The notes under the pieces are model-generated. The model searched no databases. It was given only the letters and a program-made list of their open reading frames with translations, and was not told the origin of the DNA. A stretch of 64,000 bases of DNA from Tetraselmis striata (taxonomy: Eukaryota > Chlorophyta > Chlorodendrophyceae > Chlorodendrales > Chlorodendraceae). Positions 52,289-63,060 of the stretch are shown here, piece after piece; within the stretch, counting starts at the first letter, position 1; the number at the start of each line of letters is the position of its first letter. The DNA lies in the NCBI GenBank assembly GCA_006384855.1, contig VCJN01002108.1:124001-188000 (forward strand), given 5' to 3'. Both the position numbers and the translations under genes were made by a program.

Positions 52289-55091
52289 TGTGAATTACAA
52301 AAAGGGCAGTTCCCCAGAATTAGAAAATCAACACAGCAAGCCGCCTAAAAGCGGCCCGCATCCCGCATAAGGCGGGATGGATGAGTGATGCGCACACGGT
52401 TCAGAGTCCGGGCCACGCGAGCACGTGTGTGTGTAGGTGATCCTCGGACGTGCTGTGCAGCTTCAGCAACGGGATGGGAGACGAATCTGCGCCGTCTGAT
52501 GAGGCAGCGAGCACGCTCTCGAGCGGCCACCAAGCTCAGGACCCCGAGGAAATCTCTTGCGAGCAAGGCCTCCTGGTGAGCCCGGGTGATGCACCGAGTG
52601 CCCCGCGATGAGAGGGCACCCCGGTCCGCAGCCAAGCATGCGATACCACGCACTGTGCGGTGCACCCCCTTGCTCACCTCACCCACTGTATGTGCCGAAG
52701 ACCATGCCCGTGTACTCCGACATATCCAGGATGTCTCGAAGAGGACCCTTCTGTCCGGGCTCCGTGTTGTGCCACGCCGCGTCCCGCGCAGCCAACCCCC
52801 GTTGTATGTCGCCCAACAGGGAGCGCTCAAACCGATCCACAGCTGTGGCCCGGGGCACTGAAGTGTACTTGACCCCGTACCGCATAGTCTTGAACTCTAG
52901 CAGCGTGGACTTCAAGCTCCGGGGATCATAGCTCCCGGTCACGACGTTGAACGCCGGAAGGGAGAGCTCTGCGTCCGGCACTAGGTCCTTGAGTTCATCC
53001 CGGGGTACGGTGTTGCCGAGAGGCACTGCCTGCTGGAACAAGTCATCCACCTCCCGCCGTACCGCGATACCTAGGTCGTGAACACAGTGATCGCGGAAGG
53101 CATCTGCGATAGCGTCGTGCTGTACACGCCAGTGAGCGTCTCCAGGCGCCGGGAGGTTCATGAGCGCGTCGCCGTATAGATCAACAATGACGGGGTTGTG
53201 CTCCGTCGAGGGCAGAATAATCTGGCACCCAACCACCGGGGCCAAGCACGGGCTAGGCAGAAAGAAGTACCCGGCAGCGACCTCTCGCAGCTCATGCGGA
53301 GTCATGGCTGTCCGCGCGGTGGGGATGGCCACTGTCCACATGCCTGACGCCGCGTCGAGCTGGTTGAACAAGATCCGTTCCCTACATGTGGCAGGGAGAG
53401 CGCACACCTCATTTCGAAGCCGGGAGTTGTTGGCCTGGTCTAGAAATGCCGTCAGCTCCTTTTGCGAGCCCGACGCAGCCTCCACTTCCCGCTCCATCTG
53501 GCGTGCATCTGCGTCGCCGAGATGGCCAGCAGTAGCCGCTTGGAGGCGGCCCCACGCCTCGCGCATCTCCGCGGCGTAGCTGTCCGACCCATGAGCATCG
53601 TTGAGGAAGTGGTCATACTGGCGGGCGGAAGAATTTGCGTTGAAGCTGCCTCGGCCAAGTACGGACCCGAGCTGTGGGTCGAAGAAACCAGGGGTGGGGG
53701 TGTTGGTGCCGGAGTTCCTAGTCAGGAACCTTGGGAGGATGGCGTTCATGCAGCCGATGAAGGCGGCATCACGAACGGTAGCCATGCGGCGGATGCCAGC
53801 TCCCTTCAATCGAGTGGGGAGGTGAAGCCTGCTGCGCGCCCTGGCCACTGCATCCTCGCTCAAGGTAGCCACCTCCGCTGCCATGGGGTCGGGGTCGTGC
53901 AAAAGCTCCGCCAAGAAATCGGTGACCACCGGATTGGTGTCGGTGCCGTACGTGGAGGGATCAAAAGAGACCCCTAGCACCCGTTCGACCGCCGCGAGGA
54001 TGGTGGCATCCACCGCCTCCGCAAAGGCCTCCACCTCGGACGGGAGACAATTGCGGAGCCAATAGCCCGCCTTGTGTTGCATGCAATGCTTGAGCAGGGC
54101 CCATGCGTGGTGATGCAAGGCGTGGGTGTACCGACGGCTGGGCTTGGCAGACAGAAGCTTGCTCAGGCTAGCGTCCACCTCCTCTCGTAGCTCCTCCGCC
54201 TTGCCGCGCATGTACGCCTGCACATACTCTGGCGATCCGAGCGGCACGTTGAGGACCGCGATGCCGTGATGGCCATCTAGCTCTGGCCACTCGATGTCGG
54301 CCGGAGCCTCACGCCGCGCCGCCTCCATGTCTGCGCTGTACGCCTGCATCTTGTCGAAGCGCACCTCAAGCCCCACGGACGCCTTGATGGACGTGCGGAA
54401 GGCGTGAAGAGCCGGCCAAACGTGCTCCGGAAGGCCCACCAAAATTCCATCGTCGGCGTTGAAGCGCGCCGCCCCGTCATTGACCTCCAACGTGGTATCA
54501 CACTGCTGCACCTCGGGGTGAATCGCGACGCAAAAGGAAGTCGTGGCCAAAGGTGCGCCCTGTTGCACGCCGTCCTCCGACCGCAGAGGGGCGGACCGGT
54601 CGTCCACGACCAGATACGAGTCCGTGGAGAGGGAGGCTAGGAGCGCGGGGATGACAGGGTGTAGTGGAGAGCAATCGATGTGGCGCTGGATGATGGTGCG
54701 GCGCCATGCTTCGTTGTAAGCGTTGCGAAGGTCTGTGTGGACGATGACGGCACGTGGGCCAAGCTTCTCGGCGATGAGCCGGACGCCGTGGATGAGCACA
54801 GAGTCGCCCGCGGGAATGCCAACGCCGAGCTGAGATGGAGCGAGCACCGACACGTATGCCTCCTTCATGTTGTCAACCACTGCCCGCTCCGCTGCGCGCC
54901 GCTCCGCCTCCCCGACTGCCACAGGCCGCACGTCCGGGGCCCTCCCCTCGCCTAGCTTCTTGACAGGTGCCACGAGCCTAGCAGAGGCGAAGAGCCGGTT
55001 GAACCACCCGGGCAGGCGGCCTTGGAGGTACATGGAGGCAACCTCCGACATGGCGCGGACTGCCGCGGGCCCGGACGCCGTTTAGGGTTTG
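52289..55091 (-). mobile_element. LINE family A, copy A3, 5'-truncated with intact frame
   Basis: Bordered by AGCAGTACTGG at 52278-52288 and 55092-55102. Homology to other family members stops at about 55080; the last bases are TTTAGGGTTTG on the plus strand, either filler or leader. The 3' untranslated region (52679 down to 52289) ends with the hairpin GCCGCTTTTAGGCGGC and TTTTTGTAATTCACA. It is the youngest-looking LINE A copy here. Confidence 0.85.
52679..55051 (-). CDS. LINE A reverse transcriptase with nuclease-like C-terminus
   Basis: 790 codons without a stop from the ATG at 55051; the frame stays open to the 5' junction near 55080, so the true N-terminus is missing. Motifs: VHTDLRNAYNEAWR (A), DGVQQGAPLAT (B), FNADDGILVG (C). 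The C-terminus has PDAELSLPAFN...LLEFKTMRYG, a D...E-x-K arrangement of PD-(D/E)XK nucleases. The CCHC cluster of LINEs B and C is replaced by GDALMNLPAPGDAHWRVQHD, with His and Cys gone, and the same loss is seen in copies A1 and A2, so it predates these insertions. A 4-nt difference from A1 just before the stop shortens the C-terminus. Confidence 0.82.
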   Translation of the reverse strand: MSEVASMYLQGRLPGWFNRLFASARLVAPVKKLGEGRAPDVRPVAVGEAERRAAERAVVDNMKEAYVSVLAPSQLGVGIPAGDSVLIHGVRLIAEKLGPRAVIVHTDLRNAYNEAWRRTIIQRHIDCSPLHPVIPALLASLSTDSYLVVDDRSAPLRSEDGVQQGAPLATTSFCVAIHPEVQQCDTTLEVNDGAARFNADDGILVGLPEHVWPALHAFRTSIKASVGLEVRFDKMQAYSADMEAARREAPADIEWPELDGHHGIAVLNVPLGSPEYVQAYMRGKAEELREEVDASLSKLLSAKPSRRYTHALHHHAWALLKHCMQHKAGYWLRNCLPSEVEAFAEAVDATILAAVERVLGVSFDPSTYGTDTNPVVTDFLAELLHDPDPMAAEVATLSEDAVARARSRLHLPTRLKGAGIRRMATVRDAAFIGCMNAILPRFLTRNSGTNTPTPGFFDPQLGSVLGRGSFNANSSARQYDHFLNDAHGSDSYAAEMREAWGRLQAATAGHLGDADARQMEREVEAASGSQKELTAFLDQANNSRLRNEVCALPATCRERILFNQLDAASGMWTVAIPTARTAMTPHELREVAAGYFFLPSPCLAPVVGCQIILPSTEHNPVIVDLYGDALMNLPAPGDAHWRVQHDAIADAFRDHCVHDLGIAVRREVDDLFQQAVPLGNTVPRDELKDLVPDAELSLPAFNVVTGSYDPRSLKSTLLEFKTMRYGVKYTSVPRATAVDRFERSLLGDIQRGLAARDAAWHNTEPGQKGPLRDILDMSEYTGMVFGTYSG

Positions 55092-55259
55092 AGCAGTACT
55101 GGTACGCGTGCACGCACACAATGTAGCGCATTTTGCGCTGTATACACTTCTATGCTGTACCAGAAGCCAGTTTATGTTATCGTATCTATGACATTTATAA
55201 ATCGTCTCAGCAATGTAGTCGCTAGCCGCTATATATCAGATGCAGCCGCTTTTCGATTC

Positions 55260-55283
55260 AGGCCGCTTTTATTAAAGCGGCCT
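55260..55283. repeat. Perfect short hairpin
   Basis: AGGCCGCTTT and AAAGCGGCCT are separated by four bases. A similar GCCGCTTTT...GGC stem occurs in the LINE A 3' untranslated region, so this may be a relic of a related tail or an independent terminator-like hairpin. The surrounding 55103-55612 holds no recognised gene. Confidence 0.5.
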
Positions 55284-55612
55284 GCGTTCTTGATCTCTTC
55301 GTACTGCTGTTAGCGATTCTATTATTTATTACTGGCTTTTTATTTTTGACAGTCGTACCACGGGTCCGTCAGCATCGCGCAAACCAGCCGTCGTCCCCCT
55401 TCTGCAAGGCGGGCGGCGGGACGACCGTGTGTGTAGTTGGACTCTACGTGTAGTTGGGTTGCCGGGTGTAACACTATTCCGATATTTCTCGGTCTTCTCG
55501 CGGCGCCCAAAGCGCGCCAGTACGGTAGGGGCGACTGGCCGAGGCAGCAGCCATAACTGCAACTGCAGCAGAGCGGGGCGGTGGAAAATTGCCGACTTGC
55601 TCTGTCCGCGCC

Positions 55613-56599
55613 ATGCCGAACGGCTCGGTAAACTGTGTGGAGATCCTGGCAGCAGAGTGCCCTGGGCTCCTTCGGGTGGTCACTCTGCTGGCGGGATGGC
55701 TCCTGGTCGCCAGGTGCCGCCTGCTGCCGGGCGGGGCCAGGCTGCCCGACCTGCCTCTGCCGGCCTCCGCAAGCGAGGGCGGGGTGTCGGGCTGGCCGGT
55801 GGTGCTTCTGTGCTGGGTGGGTACGGAGGTCTGCCACGACCTGCACGGGATGCTGCGGCGGCGCGTGCAGCTGGCGGCGGCGGAGGTGGACCGGCGAATT
55901 TCGGTGGCGCCCGGCGGGCTGTACTTCTCGCAGCCGCGAGTGCGCGAGGCGTACGAGTGCTGGGAGGCGGCGACGCCTCTGCGGAGAACGCTGCACGTGC
56001 TTGCGGCCGTCATGTGCGCCGTAGCGCACATCAAGCTGGCGACTTTGCCGGAGTGTAGATCGCTGCGGTACCAGGGCGTGCCCGGGGTGCGGTCGGCGCT
56101 GGTGGTGGGGACTCTGCTGGGCGGAGGGCGGGTGAGCTCCGCCAGCCGGTCCCTACTCGGGCTGGCAGCTTTCACCTACAGCTGGGCATCTCACGTCAGC
56201 TTGCTCGCAGCAGGCGACAGCTGCTACATCGCCATCTGCCGGGAAGCTTATACCAAGTCTACGGCGGCAGCGTGCGCGATGACGTGCGTCATGTTCCTGT
56301 GCTTCTGGGTGATGTGTCCGGTGTCGGATTGTCACAGGGGCTTCAAGGCGGCATCTGGATGGGTTGGCGGTGTGGCGACTGGCTACTTGCACATGCTGCA
56401 CCGACATGGCGCCCTGCAGCCAGCGGTGGACGAGGATGGCCGGGCCCTGCTGTCGCTGCTGCGGTCGGTGCTGGTGGCGGCGCTGGTGATGTACCATTTG
56501 GCATCGCAGCTCAGCGCGGCAAACATGCACCAGTTCCTGCAGTTCATGCAGTCCTGGCCACGGCATGCGCAGGAGGAACTGCTGCGGCGCAGGCAGTGA
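55613..56599 (+). CDS. Intronless multipass membrane protein, function unknown
   Basis: The ATG at 55613 (CGCCATGCC context) opens a 328-codon frame with no intron. About seven or eight hydrophobic segments are visible, for example LLRVVTLLAGWLLVA near residue 16, WPVVLLCWVGTEVC near 60, LHVLAAVMCAVAHI near 128, LLGLAAFTYSWASHVSLLAAG near 180, AAACAMTCVMFLCFWVMCPV near 220 and LLRSVLVAALVMYHLASQL near 285. No signature motif of a known transporter or enzyme is evident. A TGTAA motif at 56845-56849 may mark its 3' end. High GC and third-position bias like the other host genes support a real gene. It could be conserved only among volvocine algae. Confidence 0.6.
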   Translation: MPNGSVNCVEILAAECPGLLRVVTLLAGWLLVARCRLLPGGARLPDLPLPASASEGGVSGWPVVLLCWVGTEVCHDLHGMLRRRVQLAAAEVDRRISVAPGGLYFSQPRVREAYECWEAATPLRRTLHVLAAVMCAVAHIKLATLPECRSLRYQGVPGVRSALVVGTLLGGGRVSSASRSLLGLAAFTYSWASHVSLLAAGDSCYIAICREAYTKSTAAACAMTCVMFLCFWVMCPVSDCHRGFKAASGWVGGVATGYLHMLHRHGALQPAVDEDGRALLSLLRSVLVAALVMYHLASQLSAANMHQFLQFMQSWPRHAQEELLRRRQ

Positions 56600-59500
56600 A
56601 GACGTGGAGGGGAACGCATCTGGTGCTGCAGGGGCAGGCTGCTTGGAAGGGGCCTCCGCGGTCCACGGGAGGGGTCTGTGCAGTGCACTGAGCTTGTGGC
56701 GCCGGCAAAGCCTTGCCCTGGCTGAGCTTGTCGCCGCGGCCCATTGCGGACGGTCACAATGCGCATCAGGCGTAACAGGCGCACTTGGGGCAGCCGCTTT
56801 CTCGCGCGGTGAGACATCATGGCGCCCACATGAGATATTACTGCTGTAATTGCCGATCTTCGTGCTCTGATTAGAAGGAAAGGTGCAGCCACTGTTATGT
56901 AGCGGACGCCGCAAGGCCTGTAATATGCAATGTAATGTACCTGACACAAGTGCATTGTTGTTAAAGCTGACGGCTCCTGCAAATACTGCTGGGATGGCGG
57001 ACTTACATCTGCACAGGAAGGCTGCTATTGCAGCGCAACACTACAGCAGCGGCAGCGGCATTACTGCGGGGCACAATTCACCGGCGGTCCGTGAACCGAC
57101 CGACCCAGGCTCCAGCAGTCGCCATGCCCGGCACCGGACCTTCAGTCCCACGCGGATGCACCGCATGAAACCCGGTGCGGATTGACTCGCGTCTGAATAT
57201 CAACACAAACGCTTTTCACACGTCCCCGTCGGGTCATCATTAGCCGTCGCCGCACCAGCGCAAGAGCCAGGGGCTTGCTTCTCACGGATCTTTGAAAGTC
57301 AGCAAACCTCAGTATTAATCGACAGTTCCGGGCAGCAACATAACCATCCGGCATAGGGGGGGCATCAAACCGGGTTATCGATTCGTCACGGCGGCAGTGT
57401 TTCAATAATTCGAATTCCCCGGGCAACGGATGGGATGATTGGCATCATAGTCCCGGGAACTTCAAAAAAGGCAGCGCATTTCCAGTGTCGGTATACCGGA
57501 GGCCCTGCCCGCACAGCCGCCGCTCAACATCAGCGCAAGATTTGCAACCCAGAAACCGTCCAACTATATTACCGTTTTGCCTAGTGGATAGCACATGACA
57601 GGTTTTGCGGCGATGGCCCGGTGTTTTGCTGAAACACAGCGTACTGGCCAAAACCTAAGGAAGCAGCCATCGCGTTTCATTTCTGGATGTCATTTCTGGA
57701 TATGACATCATTTCTGGATCCTCACCACCAGCTCAAACATCCTCGGATTTCACATGGTGCTGCAGACCGCCTTTCCCCTGGCGCCTAGCTCAGCATTAGG
57801 AAATGAGAATGGCTATTACAGTTATCTTGACTACGTCAATGCGCTTTGGGTCGCTGTTCACTTGTACCGTCGAATATATGTCACGCCAAGTTCACAGGTA
57901 TATACCGGGTACATACATACCGCCCCCAAACCGACAGCTCTTACACACCGTGCAGGACACCCGATGCGTGCTGCACGCGTGCACACGACTCATACACGGA
58001 CCTTGAGACAATTGGGGCTAACATAAGCAGCAAACGCACCATCCACTAGCAGACCATTACACAAATTTATAATAACAACTAAATTTAGCATGTACGCTCG
58101 TCAGCATGGCCGCCGCGCCACCGCCCCACGCGAGCTCGCCCTCCCTTCCGCCCTCTCCCTCCGGGCCCAAAGCCGCAGCCACCCGCAGTGCGGCGTCCAT
58201 CACTGCAAACACAAGCGGGTCATCCAGTCCGGAGGCCGCGTCCGCGTCGCGCTCCCAGCGGCACAGAGCGCACCGAAGGCTTCCAACAGCGGCAATCAGC
58301 TTCCGACCTTCCCGCTGGCCCTTTGTTGCTGTCGCCACGGCGCTCCTTACCGAGCCGGCTAAGGCAGCGACCAAGTGTAATTGACTATCGGATCTGATGG
58401 GTGCTGCCCAAGTACCTGCCCAATTACCGAGTCCCTCATCCGACTGGCGACATAGATATGATTAAGCGTGCGCTGGCACTGAGGCCCAGGCTGGCGGATC
58501 GCTATATGAACGTGGTAGATTTCTCGGATAAGGTTTACCAGTACAAACCAGGGTTGTGCCCTGAGTCCAGAGCTTTTTGTCATAAGGCATAGCATACTTA
58601 TTTCTGTTATGCCATAACTATAAAACAAATCCCTGTAACAATGGGCATAACTCGGGGCTACTGAAGCCTAGACTCACTTTCATTGGTGCGACAGCGGACA
58701 TATCTCATTCATCTGCGTCCCCTGGCTGGTGTTGGGATTGTTTCTGGGGACAATGCTGATGGTGGGCAGGGGGCAGCCAAGGTCAGTTGCTGCTGGGGAC
58801 GGCCTGTGATGAGACTGTAATGCCGCCACCACGCGTCCGCCGATCGGGGGATCCGTGGTGCCAGGGGCGGCATCACGCACTGCTGGCAGCATGTAGATGG
58901 CACTGCCCAATTGCCGCACCGCCTGATCGCTTGGATACTCAGTTTATTTGGTGCGGCCACTGCGGAGCTCGACTAATCCAATAGGCGCATTGGCAGAACG
59001 ATGGCAATGGTACATTGATGAAATACAAAAACGAAATAACCTAGCAAGAAAATCGTCGCTGATTTCCATATATGTCACATGTTTGCCAGTGTATCTACCA
59101 GTATATCACGTAGACTGAGTTCACTCATCAGTGCACTGCATGTGTGTGTATTATGTATATGGTTGTAACAGTGTGTTTATATTCATTTATTGTTTAATCA
59201 GGCAGACTATCCTGATAGGACATGTGTAACATGTGTAATGCAATGACTGGCTAATGACCTTGTATGTATACTTGGCGCCATAATACCCTGCTATGTCCAC
59301 TTAGTGATGACGAAACATAATTTCTTGCTTCTGTAACTATTAGAATTGTACTGTGTATGACATATTAATCTACACAAACATGAACAAGCCCAGCAGTCTC
59401 GTACAAGTTACAGTGGCATGTTTGGGGGCAAATTTGATGCCACAGCTATCCCTATCTCTCAGGAGTGTAACGGTTATGCTCATACCTATGCCATAGATAT

Positions 59501-59942
59501 GGTACGCCAGGCGCATAACATAACTATGCGTTGATGTCATAGATAGTTATGTTGTAACATTATAACCACCCCACATCCCAGGTCATGCACAACCCTGGTA
59601 TAAACGCAAAAACGTATCTTGGCGGCTGTGCCTGTGTCGTTTACAGTCTCAACCCTGAATGCGCTGGCTTGATGACTGCGATGGCTTGTGGACCGCTGGC
59701 TTTTGGACTGATCGTCAGGTTCATGGATGGTGGCCGAATGAGGCGTGCTGCTTGTCTTAAATTTATAAGTTTTCGGCAGTGTAATGTCACTGCCGGCAAA
59801 GTTCTTTGAATATAGATACGGGCGTTGGGGGCGCCTGTGATCTTTCTCATTATAAGGTATAATATCACTACTTTGATTAATAAACATTGTTTCATTTGAG
59901 CAGGTCATACATGTGGCTGCGTTGCGGATCCCAATTAATGTC
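56600..59942. other. Gene-poor stretch; two weak coding-like pieces
   Basis: About 3.3 kb with falling GC to the right. A minus-strand frame at 58057-58374 (WERDADAASGLDDPLVFAVM...) and a plus-strand frame at 58401-58592 (VPHPTGDIDMIKRALALRP...) have protein-like composition but no recognisable domain or start. The 59.0-59.55 kb part is AT-rich and includes an 11-bp inverted repeat (AACATAACTAT / ATAGTTATGTT, 59516-59526 and 59543-59553). The kinase 3' untranslated region probably ends near a minus-strand TGTAA at about 59640. Confidence 0.4.
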
Positions 59943-61187
59943 TTAGTAGCCGCTGTGGAAACGAGTCATGCCGAGCCGCCCAGCCTTTATGAAGCTGCCA
60001 CGTGGAGAAAATTCACCGGCGGGGGCTTTGAGAAGAGGATCTAGCCGAGATGTCGACAAGAACCAGTGACAGGAGGTTTGTGTCTGCGCGGACTTGAAGT
60101 ACGGGCCACCTCGGAACCACGGGTGAGACAGGGCTTGCTTTGCCTTGAGGCGCGTGCGGGCATTTCTGTCGAGACACAACCGCACGAGAGCCTTGCCCTC
60201 TTTGCTGACGTGCGACCACGGTGTACCCTCAAAAGGCAGTGGAGCGCTGCAAATTTCCGATAGCAACACCTCCGGCGTCGAGCCTTGGAAAGGGACTGAA
60301 CCGGTCAGCAGCTCCCAGAGCATCACTCCAGCCGCCCAGACGTCCATCGCCGGACCAAGAGAGGCCGACTTAGATATTAACCGCCGTCGGCAGCTTTTGC
60401 CGGCCATGAGGCTATGGCAAAGCTCTGGGGAGAGGTAAGCTGGCGTGCCTCCGGTCGACCCTGAGTCGATAGTCTTCCGGTCCTGGGCCATCCCGAGGTC
60501 GATAAGCCGCATGCTGGAAAAATCGTCAGGAGACCCCAGTACGCAGTTTGACGGCTTGATGTCGCAGTGCACAACGCCTCGTCGATGAAGCACAGCGAGG
60601 GCGCCGAAAACGTTGTACATCACCCGCTTGGCGTCGATTTCTGATAGAGGCTGCTGTCGCTGCAGAGCGGCCGTATCGGCCACACTGCCGCCCTTCATCA
60701 GCCTGAAGGCCAACCAGTGGCCCTCCTTATCGGCCCGGAGCGTTGCGTCGACGAGAGGCACCAGGTAAGGGCTGTGGCATCCGACTAGACGTAAATTCAG
60801 CTCGTGTTCCCTGCGCAGCGCCATGACGGCCTCGTCATCGCCCTCGATAGAACGCACGAGCTTCAGAGCCACCTCTTGTCCGTTGGAGCGGGACGTCGCG
60901 CGGTACACAGTGGCACTACTGCCAAAGCCCATGACACCTGTAACATCGTACTCCTCCCGTATCGACGACTGCGAATGGCGACGGGTGAGCGTGGAGTGCG
61001 TGGTCGCTGTCAATGATGTGTGGTCGGCGACATACGCATTTGCAGAGCCAACAGAGGGACTGTAGCGGCGGACAGCGGTGCCTACGCTGATGCCAAGTTG
61101 CCGCAGCCGCTTCGATAACAGCTGATGTCTGCTATGCTGTTTGTCCGCTGGCGGCGGCGAAGAAGTAGATAAGTCGGGCATGGGCAT
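59943..61187 (-). CDS. Serine/threonine protein kinase with DLG motif
   Basis: Single open frame of 414 codons from the ATG at 61187; the frame is closed upstream by a TAG. Residues 1-75 are a Ser/Thr-rich extension. Kinase domain about 78-350: glycine loop GFGSSATVY (87-95), K109 in VALKLV, E128 for the salt bridge, HCDIKPSN with D209, LIDLG (230-232), GTPAYLSPE as activation-segment end, and an insert (RRRLISKSASLG) before DVWAAGVMLWELLTGSVPF, ending at LSHPWF. Catalytic K, D209 and D230 remain, so activity is likely. Odd points are HCD instead of HRD and DLG instead of DFG. General form is CAMK/PEPCK-kinase-like, but the substrate is unknown. An upstream spliced exon cannot be excluded. 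Confidence 0.8.
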   Translation of the reverse strand: MPMPDLSTSSPPPADKQHSRHQLLSKRLRQLGISVGTAVRRYSPSVGSANAYVADHTSLTATTHSTLTRRHSQSSIREEYDVTGVMGFGSSATVYRATSRSNGQEVALKLVRSIEGDDEAVMALRREHELNLRLVGCHSPYLVPLVDATLRADKEGHWLAFRLMKGGSVADTAALQRQQPLSEIDAKRVMYNVFGALAVLHRRGVVHCDIKPSNCVLGSPDDFSSMRLIDLGMAQDRKTIDSGSTGGTPAYLSPELCHSLMAGKSCRRRLISKSASLGPAMDVWAAGVMLWELLTGSVPFQGSTPEVLLSEICSAPLPFEGTPWSHVSKEGKALVRLCLDRNARTRLKAKQALSHPWFRGGPYFKSAQTQTSCHWFLSTSRLDPLLKAPAGEFSPRGSFIKAGRLGMTRFHSGY

Positions 61188-61564
61188 CTCCGCCGTTTCC
61201 TTGAAACGAGTGTTGAGATCGTCGCGACTGGCAATCAGCAACTGCCTGCTGTCCTATCGGCTGCTGCGCTGGCTGCCAATTATGGGAGAACTGCCGCAAC
61301 TGCTCCCCGCGAGCGAATGGCTGTAGTGATGGGTACCGCGTGGCGAAAGAAGGATTTAATAGAATATAGCTGCCGCGCGGCGCACGGCGTACCGTACAGC
61401 AGGTACGGCACACGACGTACGACGGGTACAGGTACTGGTATCAGTAACCACGTGTCGCGCACCGCGGCGGTCGTCGTGACAGGGGGTTGGGACGGGGAAG
61501 AGTCGGGTGAAGGTCAAGTACTGAAGTACTCGTACACTGATGACACGTAGTCGGAGACAAGACT
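61188..61564. other. Upstream flank of the kinase gene
   Basis: Promoter or 5' untranslated region of the minus-strand kinase. Bases 61480-61545 resemble 9740-9800 (GAGTC(G/C)GGTGAAGG(T/C)...AAGTACT), another repeat shared by the neighbourhoods of the two longest X copies. Confidence 0.4.
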
Positions 61565-61974
61565 CTTTTTTCGTCCCCGGGACAGGACTGGCAACAGTGA
61601 AACCCTTGTAGGGTCTCATCTACGACGGCCGCTCAGGCTGTCAGGCAGCGATTAAGTTACGGAAAGCCCCGCGGGTAGGCGACGCCCCGTTACAATTATC
61701 AGGCGAATTGCCGAAGCATTCCGAATACGAATTAAAGGCTAGTTATAAAATTTGCAAGACTGGCTGTTCGATCGCCGTTCTAAAACACTGCCATCAAAAT
61801 GCCCGGCGCTGACGATACGATACCACGAAAGGTCTGCCCTATAGATACCTGTTTGGGCGTCGCCCCATTCGAGGAATGCGAGTTGATGCGGCAAGCACCA
61901 TCCCGCGGAGCAAAGCATTTAGGAAGTGCGATACATGTGCAACCAAAAAAACAGTGTGAGAGACCGAGGGCCCG
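61565..61974 (-). mobile_element. Retroposon X, near full-length copy without the nested SINE
   Basis: Reverse-oriented homologue of 9911-10550. It covers both ends (A-rich 3' tail at about 61565-61571; 5' GGGCCC near 61970) but has no SINE Y insert: sequence passes directly from GTCTGCCCTATAG to TACCTGTTTGGGCG. It is therefore the empty-site reference for the nested SINE. No terminal duplication was found. Confidence 0.82.
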
Positions 61975-62742
61975 GCCGACGCCACAACTGGAAAAATCCA
62001 ATTCCAAGTAAAATCCAGGGCGCCGCTTGAAGGGAGGCAGGGACTACCTAGCTAGCCCAAAATAAAGTAGGCACTTACGTCCCAGGGCGATGACGCAATA
62101 ACATAACAACTAATAAAATCTCTTAACTCCGCTATTAGTACTAGCAACCCCAAATTGTGACAGTGATAATACCTTCGTTTCACCGCGGGCACTTCACCAA
62201 GATTATATGGTCGACAATCTCCTATTAACTTCCGCCACATGTATATATGGCGGTGTTCAAGGAACCGCTCTAACATGGCAGCATGAATCCGGGCCTATCG
62301 GCGGGCAGTGGGAAACACACGGGTGCGTAATTGTAGTATCATAATGTGTAGCCATGCCACAACCCCTCGCGGGGGGACCCGTGCCGTACTGAGGCGACGG
62401 GTTCGACGCATGAGACGAATGGGCAAAGATATCAGCACCCCGGCGGGTGTTAGTACGAGCTTGCCTAACTATGCCGACGATTCGTAACGCGCCCACACCG
62501 ATGCTTAGTTAAGCGGGATCGCGCACGGCTAGCTACCTCAACTCAATTGGGAGGCGCGCCCCCTCAACTAGCCATGCGTTCGCCTTAGCTAGTCGATATA
62601 ACCACCACCGCACAATCCCCGATGCCCACGTGTTAAACGGCGCGCCCGACTTGCGCTTTGGCTGATCTACTGAATGAGTTATACATGTATTCAAGTCGAA
62701 GGTTTTCAGGGACGCCCAAGCCGTGTAGCAGCGGCCATAGCC
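61975..62742. other. No gene recognised
   Basis: About 770 bp without a convincing frame, repeat or RNA gene. Confidence 0.4.
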
Positions 62743-63060
62743 TCATCTATGGGCGCAATATCTGATTTCCGCATCATCGGTGTAGTGGCAACCCCATGGG
62801 AGTTTTTGCCCACTCCAATAATAAGGCACCGCAAGCATTGATTGAGTACTTTGCACTTTATTTGCGCCGCTAGTTCTATTCATTCCCCATACTTCACACC
62901 CGTAAGTTAGAACCGGTAGTTGGTGAGTCGGCAAGTCAGCCAGTAGTCAGTGGCACACAAGTCCTATCAAGGTTTTACGCATGATGAAATTACGCCACAT
63001 CATGTATGGACGATGGACCGCAAACATGAAATGTTGCGGATTCTCCAGGCATTGAGGCAC
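62743..63060 (-). mobile_element. L1-like LINE remnant (reverse-transcriptase thumb)
   Basis: The minus strand reads MRKTLIGLVCH, then after a stop LPTHQLPVLTYGCEVWGMN. The phrase PVLTYGCEVWG is characteristic of the region just after the reverse transcriptase of L1/RTE-type LINEs. Only this small piece is left. It is unrelated to the A, B and C families. Confidence 0.65.

Noticed and set aside
55081-55091. TTTAGGGTTTG at the LINE A3 5' junction as a telomere capture
   Set aside because: Only one repeat unit long; filler DNA or element leader explains it equally well.
59516-59553. AT-rich inverted repeat as a terminator or RNA gene
   Set aside because: Eleven-base arms in AT-rich DNA are expected by chance and nothing nearby depends on it.
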